A DNA stretch of 26,057 nucleotides, taken from positions 1 through 26,057 of the forward strand of contig CAYLPU010000072.1 in assembly GCA_964385635.1 (NCBI GenBank), in the 5' to 3' direction. Below, in pieces: positions 8,749-15,708 of the stretch. Each line of letters begins with the position of its first letter. Within the stretch, counting starts at the first letter, position 1. The DNA comes from CAYLPU01 sp964385635. Lineage in GTDB: Bacteria > Chloroflexota > Anaerolineae > B4-G1. The position numbers and the translations under genes were made by a program. The notes beneath the pieces were generated by a model. The model was not told the DNA's origin and did not search any database. It worked only from the letters and a program-made list of their open reading frames with translations.

Positions 8749-9348
8749 ATGATTTCAAAAAGGAGGTCAACAATGGTGTTGATTATTGTTCTCGCAATTA
8801 TTGTTGCAGCATGTGCCTTGTCGTATCTCTGGCTTAACAAAGAAGTCGTAAGCGCGATCGAGATCCGCAACCCTGAAGGAGATGCGGGCACGGCCCTCGT
8901 GGTTTACCACCCTGGGCAAAGCGATTTTCACGATCGGGTAACCTCCGGCTTCGCGGAGGGTCTGGTCTCCAACGGCTGGCGGGTGGAGATCACCACGGCA
9001 AGCCCCCAGGCTCCCACCGACCTTTCCGGCTACGACCTTCTGGTCCTCGGAGGCCCCACCTACTGGTTCACACCAAATCGACCCATCCGACGTTACTTGA
9101 GCCGACTCGGAGATCTCGGAGGGCAGCGCACTGTCACCATCATCACGGCTATGGGAGCGGGCGAGCGTTCGACCTCCATCATGGAAAGCCTCGTTCGAGA
9201 AGCGAACGGAGACCTAGTCAATGGTTTGCTTTTGTACCGGATGCGACCCAACGACGATGACAATTACGTCGATAGTGATCAGAATCAAGTGCTCGCGGTG
9301 GAGATAGCGACCCAGGCCGCAAAGGAAATCCCTCTGCCTGGGGAGTAA
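8749..9348 (+). CDS. Membrane-anchored flavodoxin-like protein
   Basis: 199 aa; ATG at 8749 after GAGGAGAAG. An N-terminal helix (about residues 9-27) would anchor it in the membrane. The remainder looks like a flavodoxin fold: strand TALVVYHPGQS with the phosphate-loop position, then DLLVLGGPTYWFTPNRP (the usual GGPTYW FMN-contact loop) and TIITAMGAGERS. It probably binds FMN and works in electron transfer or quinone reduction; no partner reductase is visible. The P-loop is less canonical than in true flavodoxins, so FMN binding is inferred. It lies six bases before a CDP-alcohol phosphatidyltransferase and is probably co-transcribed with it. Whether the soluble domain faces the cytoplasm or the outside cannot be settled from the helix alone. 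Confidence 0.8.
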   Translation: MISKRRSTMVLIIVLAIIVAACALSYLWLNKEVVSAIEIRNPEGDAGTALVVYHPGQSDFHDRVTSGFAEGLVSNGWRVEITTASPQAPTDLSGYDLLVLGGPTYWFTPNRPIRRYLSRLGDLGGQRTVTIITAMGAGERSTSIMESLVREANGDLVNGLLLYRMRPNDDDNYVDSDQNQVLAVEIATQAAKEIPLPGE

Positions 9349-9354
9349 GAGGAC

Positions 9355-9930
9355 ATGGACGAGATCCGTGCTGGCAACCGTCGCTGGGCTTTTGTCCCCT
9401 CTGCGGTCACTGCCCTCCGGGTTGCCGCCGCCCCCTTGCTTCTGTACACGTTGAGGTACAATCTGGGAACGTGGACGCTCTGTCTCTTTCTCTTCACGTG
9501 CGGCACGGATCTCCTCGACGGTCACCTGGCAAGGAGGCTGGGCGTATGCTCGACCTTTGGGGCGTACTTTGATGCCACAGCCGACTTTGTTCTGGTCCTG
9601 ACGGCGTTTTCGGCTTTCGTGATGCAGGGAATATACCCTTTCTGGACGTTACTCCTCATCGGCTCAATGTTCTTACAGTTTGTCCTGACATCGAGGCTTG
9701 AGCGGCCCCTTTACGACCCGGTGGGCAGATACTACGGCGTGTTTCTCTTCGTCGCCATCGGTGTCACGTTGCTTTTGCCTGACTTCGCTGTCTGCTATAC
9801 AGTGCTTATGAGCATTCTGGGATTGACTATCGCATCGGTGATAAGCCGTTCCGTGTTTCTGCTCAGTCTCTGGAAGAATGGCGCTCTCATTAGTACTCTC
9901 CAGGAGGCACAATGGAACGATATCGCGTGA
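9355..9930 (+). CDS. CDP-alcohol phosphatidyltransferase family protein
   Basis: 191 aa integral membrane enzyme. It carries the complete family motif D52-x2-D55-G-x2-A-R60-x8-G69-x3-D73-x3-D77, which binds the divalent metals and CDP-lipid. About six hydrophobic helices are present. The family transfers a phosphatidyl group from CDP-diacylglycerol to an alcohol (glycerol-3-phosphate, inositol phosphate, serine and so on). The acceptor here cannot be assigned from the motif, so no symbol is given. ATG 9355 lies close behind the flavodoxin-like gene (stop 9348) after AAGAGG, and its last 19 bases overlap the PPK2 gene, so the three are probably one transcript. Confidence 0.9.
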   Translation: MDEIRAGNRRWAFVPSAVTALRVAAAPLLLYTLRYNLGTWTLCLFLFTCGTDLLDGHLARRLGVCSTFGAYFDATADFVLVLTAFSAFVMQGIYPFWTLLLIGSMFLQFVLTSRLERPLYDPVGRYYGVFLFVAIGVTLLLPDFAVCYTVLMSILGLTIASVISRSVFLLSLWKNGALISTLQEAQWNDIA

Positions 9931-10715
9931 AACCGGGCAGCCCGATAGATCTAAGCCAGTGGGATCCAAGTGACAAAAGCGCGTTCGGCGGGAGCAAACG
10001 GGAAGCACGAGAGGCGCTGCTGGCGCTCAACAAGCGGTTGGAGGCACTGCAGGAGTTGCTTTACGCGGAACACAAACACAAGGTGCTCGTAGTGCTGCAG
10101 GCAATGGACACCGGCGGCAAGGATGGCACTATTCGCCACGTCTTTGAGGGCGTAAATCCCCAGGGCGTGAAGGTGGCGGGCTTCAAAGTGCCCACGCCGG
10201 AAGAACTGGACCACGACTACCTGTGGCGGGTCCACAAGCAGGTACCGGGCAGGGGCGAGATCGTCATCTTTAATCGCAGCCACTATGAGGACGTTTTGGT
10301 GGTTCGGGTGCATAGCCTGGTGCCACCGGAAGTATGGGGCCAGCGATACGCCCATATCAACGACTTCGAGCGGACGCTGGCCGACGAGGGCACGACGATC
10401 CTGAAGTTCTACCTGCACATAGACCTGGAGGAGCAGAAGCAGCGTTTTCAGGCCCGGCTGGACGAGCCGCACAAGCGCTGGAAGTTCAGCCTGGGCGACC
10501 TGAAAGAGCGCAGGCTGTGGCCGGAATACATGCAGGCTTACGAGGACGTCCTCAGCAAGACCAGCACCGAATGGGCACCCTGGTATATCGTCCCGGCCAA
10601 CCGCAAGTGGTACCGCAACCTGGTGGTGGCTACTGTCCTGGTGGAGACGCTGGAAGGGCTACACATGAGTCATCCTCAGCCGGAGGAGGGCCTAGACGAC
10701 GTGCTTATTGAGTGA
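9912..10715 (+). CDS. Polyphosphate kinase 2 family (polyphosphate-nucleotide phosphotransferase)
   Basis: 267 aa, the normal size for a one-domain PPK2. ATG 9912 follows AGGAGG inside the end of the upstream gene. The Walker A-like loop AMDTGGKDG is at residues 64-72 and the Walker B-like IFNRSHYEDVLV at about 119-130. The lid segment RLDEPHKRWKFS carries the basic residues expected to hold polyphosphate. The enzyme moves phosphate between polyphosphate and nucleoside mono- or diphosphates in the cytoplasm; the subclass (AMP, ADP or both) cannot be decided by eye, though the length and N-terminus resemble the class that handles both. Its stop codon lies inside an 11-bp hairpin. Confidence 0.93.
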   Translation: MERYRVKPGSPIDLSQWDPSDKSAFGGSKREAREALLALNKRLEALQELLYAEHKHKVLVVLQAMDTGGKDGTIRHVFEGVNPQGVKVAGFKVPTPEELDHDYLWRVHKQVPGRGEIVIFNRSHYEDVLVVRVHSLVPPEVWGQRYAHINDFERTLADEGTTILKFYLHIDLEEQKQRFQARLDEPHKRWKFSLGDLKERRLWPEYMQAYEDVLSKTSTEWAPWYIVPANRKWYRNLVVATVLVETLEGLHMSHPQPEEGLDDVLIE

Positions 10716-10727
10716 GCACTCAATAAG
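10704..10727. repeat. 11-bp perfect hairpin spanning the PPK2 stop codon
   Basis: CTTATTGAGTG (10704-10714) and CACTCAATAAG (10717-10727) are perfect inverted repeats with a two-base centre. No T-run follows, so it is not a standard intrinsic terminator. It ends just before the GGGGGAAG ribosome site of the amidohydrolase, so it could be an operator or an mRNA processing/stability structure. Confidence 0.65.
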
Positions 10728-10735
10728 GGGGAAGA

Positions 10736-12325
10736 ATGCTGGCCGATCAACTGCTGGTCAACGGACGGGTGTACACGATGGACGCCGGCTGCCCTCGGGC
10801 CTCGGCGTTGGCCATTGTCGGGGAGCGCATCCTGGCTGTGGGGGACGACCTGCGCGATCTCCTGGCCCCCGGCGGTGAGGTGCTCGACATGGGCGGCCGC
10901 TGTGTTCTCCCCGGCCTGGCCGACAGCCACATCCACTTCACCTCGTATGCCCTGGGCCTACGTGGGTTGGATCTGGCCAGGGCGGCAACGCTGGACGAGA
11001 TGCTGGCGCTGGTGGCGGGACGGGCGCGGGAGACGGGGCCGGGGGAGTGGGTCCGCGGGCGGGGATGGGACCAGGAACGATGGCCTGACCGCTGCTTTCC
11101 TAAGGCCAGCGACCTGGACACCGTCGCGCCGTCACACCCCGTCATGCTCACGGCCAAAAGCGGCCATGCGTTGGTGGCGAACTCGCTCGCGCTCCGTCTG
11201 GCTGGCATCACCGGGGACACGCCTGACCCGCCCGGTGGGTGTATCGGGCGCGGCGTGGACGGGCAACCGGACGGGATACTCTTCGAGGACAGCGCGATGA
11301 GTTTGGTCGCTGACCTCGTTCCGCTGCCTGGGCCGGAGGAGACCGACGCTGCGCTGCGTGAAACGCTCCCGAGCGCGTGGCGCGTGGGGCTGACGACCAT
11401 CCATGACATGGATGGAGCCCAGGCCTTCGCCGCCTATCAGCGATTGCACGCCCGGTCTGAACTCGGCTTGCGGGTAGTCAAGTATCTTCCCGCCGACGCG
11501 CTCGACTGCGTGCTGGAAGTCGGCCTGCGGGTGGGGCTGGGCAACAACTGGCTGCTGGTTGGGGGGATCAAGGTTTTCGCCGATGGAGCGCTAGGGCCGC
11601 GCACAGCGGCGATGTTGGCCCCCTACGAGGGGGAACCGGAGAACGTGGGTGTCCTGACGACGGACGAAGATGCGCTGCGTGCACTGGCCCGCAAGGCGAT
11701 GTCGGGGGGCCTCCCGCTGGCTGTGCACGCCATCGGCGACCGGGCCAACCGGCTGGTGCTGGATGTGTTGGCCAGTGTGGATGGCGGGGACCACGGCCTG
11801 CGGCACCGCATTGAGCACGTGCAACTGCTTCATCCCGACGACGTGACCCGCCTGGCAACGCTCGGCGTCGTGGCTTCAATGCAGCCGATCCACGCCACAC
11901 AGGACTACGAGATGGCCGACCGGTACTGGGGCAAGCGCTGCGCCACCGCCTATGCCTGGCGCAGCCTGCTGGAGGCTGGCGCGGTGCTGGCCTTCGGCTC
12001 CGACGGTCCTGTGGAAGACCTCAATCCCTTTGTCGGTATCCACGCCGCCGTGACGCGGAGCCGCACTGATGGCTCCCCTGGCCCGGAGGGCTGGTATCCC
12101 CAGCAGCGGCTGACAGTAGAGGAGGCGGTACACGCATACACGCTGGGCGCGGCCTACGCAGTTGGCCTGGAGGATCGGCTGGGCTCGCTGACCCCTGGCA
12201 AACTGGCCGACCTGATCGTCCTCGATCGGGATGTGTTCACCTGCGCTTCCGTGGCGATTGCAGAGGCGCGGGTGATGGCGACGATGGTAGGCGGGCGGTT
12301 GGTGCACGACGAGTTAGCAGGATGA
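10736..12325 (+). CDS. YtcJ-like amidohydrolase (amidohydrolase_3 family)
   Basis: 529 aa, typical for the family; ATG 10736 follows GGGGGAAG. The metal-site motif DSHIH puts His65 and His67 at the end of the first barrel strand. Later ligands are seen in HAIGDRANRLVL, RIEHVQLL and GSDGPVEDLNPF. The N-terminal strands (LLVNGRVYTMD) and C-terminal LTPGKLADLIVLDRD form the usual small beta domain around the TIM barrel. These cytoplasmic zinc hydrolases cut amide or similar C-N bonds; YtcJ relatives have varied and mostly undefined substrates. It overlaps the endonuclease IV gene by four bases (ATGA), which implies coupled translation but not a shared function. Confidence 0.92.
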   Translation: MLADQLLVNGRVYTMDAGCPRASALAIVGERILAVGDDLRDLLAPGGEVLDMGGRCVLPGLADSHIHFTSYALGLRGLDLARAATLDEMLALVAGRARETGPGEWVRGRGWDQERWPDRCFPKASDLDTVAPSHPVMLTAKSGHALVANSLALRLAGITGDTPDPPGGCIGRGVDGQPDGILFEDSAMSLVADLVPLPGPEETDAALRETLPSAWRVGLTTIHDMDGAQAFAAYQRLHARSELGLRVVKYLPADALDCVLEVGLRVGLGNNWLLVGGIKVFADGALGPRTAAMLAPYEGEPENVGVLTTDEDALRALARKAMSGGLPLAVHAIGDRANRLVLDVLASVDGGDHGLRHRIEHVQLLHPDDVTRLATLGVVASMQPIHATQDYEMADRYWGKRCATAYAWRSLLEAGAVLAFGSDGPVEDLNPFVGIHAAVTRSRTDGSPGPEGWYPQQRLTVEEAVHAYTLGAAYAVGLEDRLGSLTPGKLADLIVLDRDVFTCASVAIAEARVMATMVGGRLVHDELAG

Positions 12326-13182
12326 TGCGACTAGGGGCGCACGAATCGATCAGCGGCGGGCTACACAGGGCCTTCGACCGTGCCCAGTCGGCGGGCTGCG
12401 AGGCGGTGCAGATCTTCGTCAAGTCTAACCGCTCTTGGGCGGTGAAGCCGCTGACCGAGGGAAGCATCGCCCTCTTCAAAGCGAAGGCGGAGGAGACCGG
12501 CATCCACCCGGTGGTGGCCCACACCTCCTATCTGCTCAACCTGGGCACGGCCGACGAAGCGCTGTGGACGAAATCCCGCGATATGCTGATCATCGAATTG
12601 GAGCGCTGCGAGGCGCTTGGCGTACCATGGCTGGTGCTCCATCCGGGCTCGCACGTGGGCGCGGGAGAAGAAGCAGGGCTGGCGCGAGTGGCGCAGGCGC
12701 TGGGGGAGGTTCACACCGCCAGGCCAGGCCTCCGCACTCGGATTCTTCTGGAGACCACTGCCGGGCAAGGCACCAATCTGGGTTACCGCTTTGAGCACCT
12801 GGCATGGCTCCTGGAGAACACGGTGCAGGGGGAGCGGCTGGGGATTTGCCTGGACACCTGCCACGTCTTCGCGGCGGGTTACGAACTGCGCACGCCGGAG
12901 GGGTACGGTGCGACGATGGTGGCCTTTGACCAGGTCATCGGCCTGGAGCGGCTCAAGGCGGTCCACCTCAACGATAGCAAGGGAGACCTGGGAAGCCGGA
13001 AAGACCGGCACGCGCACATCGGCAAGGGGTACATCGGCCTGGAGGGGTTTCGCCACGCGTTGAATGATCCTCGTCTGGCAGGGCTGCCGGGCCTGCTGGA
13101 GACACCCAAGAGCGACGACCTGCACGAGGACAGGGAGAATCTGGCAGTGTTGCGGTCGTTGATGGGCATTGAGAGGCAATGA
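12322..13182 (+). CDS. nfo: Endonuclease IV (deoxyribonuclease IV, AP endonuclease)
   Basis: 286 aa, normal length. It is a TIM-barrel enzyme with three zinc ions that cleaves DNA 5' to abasic sites in base excision repair. The expected ligand motifs appear in order: HPVVAHTSYLLNL, LVLHPGSH, ILLETTAGQG, CLDTCHVFAAGY, VHLNDSKGDLGSRKDRHAHIG and LLETPK. The start overlaps the amidohydrolase stop (ATGATG), so either of two adjacent ATGs may be used. No lesion is seen. Confidence 0.95.
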   Translation: MMRLGAHESISGGLHRAFDRAQSAGCEAVQIFVKSNRSWAVKPLTEGSIALFKAKAEETGIHPVVAHTSYLLNLGTADEALWTKSRDMLIIELERCEALGVPWLVLHPGSHVGAGEEAGLARVAQALGEVHTARPGLRTRILLETTAGQGTNLGYRFEHLAWLLENTVQGERLGICLDTCHVFAAGYELRTPEGYGATMVAFDQVIGLERLKAVHLNDSKGDLGSRKDRHAHIGKGYIGLEGFRHALNDPRLAGLPGLLETPKSDDLHEDRENLAVLRSLMGIERQ

Positions 13183-13210
13183 GAAGGGGTTCCCATAGGC
13201 CCCTGGAGTG

Positions 13211-13795
13211 ATGAGTGTCTTCGACGGATTGGCTTCCGGCTATGACCTGGGGATGCTGCCGCTGGAATGGATGATCTTTCGGCGACTGCGGCGGCGGACG
13301 TTTCCTCCGCTCTGCGGGGATGTGCTGGAACTGGGGGCCGGCACGGGTGTCAACCTGCCGCTCTACGGGCTGGGGGCTCGCCTGGTGGCCTGCGATGCCA
13401 GCGGTGTGATGCTGGCGCGGGCAGCCTGCCGCCGCACGCGGGCGCCTGTGGCACTGGCCCAGGCTGACGCCCAGCGTCTCCCTTTCGCCAACGGTAGTTT
13501 CGACGTGGTGACGGCGTCGTTGTTATTCTGCTCCGTCGCCGACCCGGCGCGAGGGCTGACCGAAGTGCGGCGTGTTTTGCGGTCTGGTGGGCGACTGGTG
13601 CTGCTGGAGCACACCCGTGGCAGTGGCCTGGGTGCCTGGCTGACGGACGCTTTCCATCCGCTGTGGCACACCTGGAGCCGTGAGTGTCACCTGAACCGGG
13701 AGACGGCCCGAACCGTGATGGAGGCTGGGTTCAAGGTACAGCAGGTGGAGGAGTATGCACTGGGCATCGTGCGGGTGATCGAAGCCACAATCTGA
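13211..13795 (+). CDS. Class I SAM-dependent methyltransferase (UbiE/small-molecule type)
   Basis: About 194 aa. The AdoMet motif I is VLELGAGTGVNLPLYG; motif II region LVACDASGVML, the DAQRLPFANGSFDVV segment and the post-motif EVRRVLRSGGRLVLLEH are all present. The substrate is unknown; these short UbiE-like proteins methylate lipids, quinones or other small molecules. GTG 13208 and ATG 13211 are adjacent possible starts, both close to a weak GGAG. It lies 28 bases behind endonuclease IV and just ahead of a thioredoxin fragment. Confidence 0.88.
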   Translation: MSVFDGLASGYDLGMLPLEWMIFRRLRRRTFPPLCGDVLELGAGTGVNLPLYGLGARLVACDASGVMLARAACRRTRAPVALAQADAQRLPFANGSFDVVTASLLFCSVADPARGLTEVRRVLRSGGRLVLLEHTRGSGLGAWLTDAFHPLWHTWSRECHLNRETARTVMEAGFKVQQVEEYALGIVRVIEATI

Positions 13796-13827
13796 GGAGT
13801 GTCTGGTGAAGCGTTTCTGGCGCGAGA

Positions 13828-14001
13828 ATGGAGCCGAGCGTGATGGACGACGTGGGCGGGATACTGGCGATGCGCTATGGCGTGCGCGGCGTGCCCACTT
13901 TCGTGCTGCTGGACGGTGCGGGCGAGGTGGTGTTGAAGCAGGTTGGGATGCCTGATCGGGCGGAGATTACGGCGGCGGTGGAGAGGCTGATGGAACCATG
14001 A
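13828..14001 (+). pseudogene. C-terminal remnant of a thioredoxin-like protein
   Basis: A 57-codon frame contains RYGVRGVPTFVLLDGAGEVV, the second half of a thioredoxin fold including the cis-proline loop (GVPTF). It then continues VLKQVGMPDRAEI to the stop at 13999-14001. The first half, with the CxxC redox motif, is absent: upstream sequence is taken by the methyltransferase. ATG 13828 or 13843 could still start a short peptide, but it could not act as a thioredoxin. Probably a deletion joined the methyltransferase end to the middle of an old thioredoxin gene. Confidence 0.75.
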
Positions 14002-14099
14002 TTCCCCACACAGGAGGTAAAGGCATCTACCAATGCTTATGTTCTGCACTTAGAGTACAGAGTTTTGCAATGTCATAACCAAAATGCAACACAAAACCA

Positions 14100-14128
14100 T
14101 TGACAAATAGTACTATATATGGTACTAT
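14100..14128 (+). promoter_or_regulatory. Sigma70-type promoter of the hicAB cassette
   Basis: TTGACA (14100-14105), a 17-base spacer and TACTAT (14123-14128) form a near-consensus promoter. It lies 28 bases before the hicA ATG, in an AT-rich patch unlike the GC-rich neighbours. Confidence 0.8.
14107..14128. promoter_or_regulatory. Inverted repeat operator overlapping the hicAB promoter
   Basis: ATAGTAC (14107-14113) and GTACTAT (14122-14128) are perfect inverted repeats whose right arm overlaps the -10 box. HicB proteins with a ribbon-helix-helix domain repress their own promoter, so this is the natural operator candidate. Confidence 0.6.
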
Positions 14129-14155
14129 GTTAGACATATAAGGGCCTTGCAAGCG

Positions 14156-14410
14156 ATGACTTCTCCCGACTGGAAGCTGAAGCGAAAGATTGAGCGGAAC
14201 CCCAAAAATGTCAGATTCAAGGATCTTCAGACCTTGCTCAAGTCCTTTGGGTTTACGCTGAGGACCACCAAGAGTAGCCATTTCTTCGTCAAGCGCGGGG
14301 GCTGTCAGCCTTTTGTTATCCCGTTTGCTCGCCCCCTCAAGGAAATCTACGTTAAGAAAGCCATATCGCGGATCAACGAGTTGATTGCACAGGGAGAGTT
14401 CGATGACTGA
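14156..14410 (+). CDS. hicA: HicA-family toxin (mRNA interferase)
   Basis: 84 aa from ATG 14156; TTG 14147 is an alternative. HicA toxins are small dsRBD-like ribonucleases that cleave mRNA and are neutralised by HicB. The core RFKDLQTLLKSFGFTLRTTKSSHFFV matches the family, with the catalytic histidine in SSHF (His42, replacing the usual GSHH). The PFARPLKEIYVKKAISRIN segment also fits. It has about 18 extra residues at its N-terminus compared with the shortest HicAs. The downstream hicB start overlaps its stop by eight bases. Confidence 0.9.
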   Translation: MTSPDWKLKRKIERNPKNVRFKDLQTLLKSFGFTLRTTKSSHFFVKRGGCQPFVIPFARPLKEIYVKKAISRINELIAQGEFDD

Positions 14411-14954
14411 GAAAAGCATTGAGTACTATATGAGCCTGCCCTATCGGGTCGAGATCTACCCTGAACCCAATGGAAGCGGTTATACCGCGTTGATACCGGA
14501 ACTGCCCGGGTGCATGACCTGCACTGACACCCTCGAGGGACTCTGGAGCATGATCGATGAAGCCAAGAGGGGATGGCTGGAAATCTCGCTGGAAGATGGT
14601 GATTACATACCTGAACCGGCACCGGTTGAGGTGGAAGAATACAGCGGCAAATTTGTTGTGCGGCTGCCTACGTCACTGCACCAGCAACTCGTCAAGCGCG
14701 CGAAACAAGAGAAGACCAGTCTCAACCAGTTGGTCATGATGCTGCTCGCCGAGGGTATGGCGCGGTGGAGTGCGCGGTCAAGAGTCAGCGTAGTCCGTTC
14801 CAGGTCAGCAAAGGCGATCAAGCCGTTTCAGCGTAGCGCGTTCGAGGAGATACGCCGATCTTTGAGCACCAGTGGGACAAAGCAATTGGACCAGGAGTCT
14901 ATGCCCGAATGGCGGCGAGACATTACTGTCCAGCCCTCCCGCGTGGTGGCATAG
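14403..14954 (+). CDS. hicB: HicB-family antitoxin with long C-terminal tail
   Basis: 183 aa from ATG 14403, with AGGGAGAG seven bases upstream. The partial RNase H-like HicB domain is at about residues 13-70 (YRVEIYPEPNGSGYTALIPE, LPGCMTC). The DNA-binding ribbon-helix-helix is at about 82-119 (KFVVRLPTSLHQQLVKRAKQ). It should bind HicA and repress the promoter. After the RHH, some 64 further residues (120-183) are rich in Arg and Ser, with no recognised domain. Ordinary HicBs end soon after the RHH. In TAC systems such C-terminal extensions are the chaperone-addiction segment that the SecB-like partner binds, and a SecB-like gene follows here. Confidence 0.92.
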   Translation: MTEKSIEYYMSLPYRVEIYPEPNGSGYTALIPELPGCMTCTDTLEGLWSMIDEAKRGWLEISLEDGDYIPEPAPVEVEEYSGKFVVRLPTSLHQQLVKRAKQEKTSLNQLVMMLLAEGMARWSARSRVSVVRSRSAKAIKPFQRSAFEEIRRSLSTSGTKQLDQESMPEWRRDITVQPSRVVA

Positions 14955-14964
14955 GGTAAGGGAG

Positions 14965-15507
14965 ATGCCAATATCAATGATGAGTGAAGAAGTAGAGGCC
15001 ACAGCGATGCCCCAACACTGTACTGACACTGCCAAAGGAGTAGCAACCTCTACTTTCCCCTTTCAATTGACGGATATCCGCTTGTTCCATGTCAGTACGG
15101 AGCGACATGTTCCGGAGCAAGAGGGTGAGGAACCCCCAACTCTGAGCATTCTGCTCATCAAGGGGGAAGAACCGCCTACATCACCAGAGTTTAGCCTCTG
15201 GCTCCGACTCGAAGCTGAACTACCTCATGGTGATGCACCGGAGTGTTCGATAGGCCTGAGCATTGAGGGGAACTTTGAGGCGATTGTTGACGCAACCACT
15301 CTAAAGCCGGAAGTCATTGAGCGGTTCAAGGTAGCGGATGCTATCCTGCTGCTGTGGCCCTATATGCGTGAAACGCTTCACAATTTGACAGATCGCATGC
15401 GCCTACGGCTGCCACCTCTACCTGTCATTGATGCGCGAGCCCTCCTGACCAAGCCGGTGGATGAGTTTGCTATAGAAGAAGGGCTTTTCGAGAGCGAAGC
15501 CGGGTAA
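14965..15507 (+). CDS. SecB-like chaperone of a toxin-antitoxin-chaperone module
   Basis: 180 aa if started at ATG 14965; ATG 14977 and 14980 are also possible, with AAGGGAG at 14958-14964 fitting the later ones better. From FQLTDIRLFHVSTERH onward it follows the SecB fold. The end is diagnostic: ADAILLLWPYMRETLHNLTDR and LRLPPLPVIDARALL match the SecB pattern of a PYxRExI helix followed by a PPL..P.....L strand. SecB holds unfolded chains. In TAC modules a SecB-like protein protects an aggregation-prone antitoxin. It lies ten bases behind hicB and is followed by an inverted-repeat element, so it ends the cassette. About 30 N-terminal residues are outside the SecB core. Confidence 0.82.
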   Translation: MPISMMSEEVEATAMPQHCTDTAKGVATSTFPFQLTDIRLFHVSTERHVPEQEGEEPPTLSILLIKGEEPPTSPEFSLWLRLEAELPHGDAPECSIGLSIEGNFEAIVDATTLKPEVIERFKVADAILLLWPYMRETLHNLTDRMRLRLPPLPVIDARALLTKPVDEFAIEEGLFESEAG

Positions 15508-15567
15508 GTGATCCCTGGCAATTATCCTTTCCACCGGCGCATCACGAAGAAGTGGGCTTCCTACTTC

Positions 15568-15705
15568 GACAATGTCACATTAACATAAGACATCACTCAT
15601 TAAGGCTCCAAGCGGGTCTGTGACCCGCGTTCTTGGCTCTCACACGTTGATGGTTGGCCCAAGTCGGGGGTCGCAGACCACCTCCGAGCCTAATGTGACA
15701 TTGTC
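15568..15705. repeat. 138-bp inverted-repeat element between convergent genes
   Basis: The outer arms are perfect: GACAATGTCACATTA (15568-15582) and TAATGTGACATTGTC (15691-15705). Similarity continues inward: the left arm from about 15602 (GGCTCCAAGCGGGTCTGTGA) resembles the complement of the right arm (GGCTCGGAGGTGGTCTGCGA). About 20 extra bases in the left arm are bounded by a repeated CATTA. It ends three bases before the stop of the minus-strand phosphoesterase, so it may act as a two-way terminator or be a MITE. No clear target duplication was found. The adjoining spacer 15508-15567 holds no recognisable gene. Confidence 0.7.
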
Positions 15706-15708
15706 AAG

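Noticed and set aside
12361..13179. 272-codon minus-strand frame opposite endonuclease IV
   Set aside because: Antisense shadow; the endonuclease IV motifs on the plus strand are complete.
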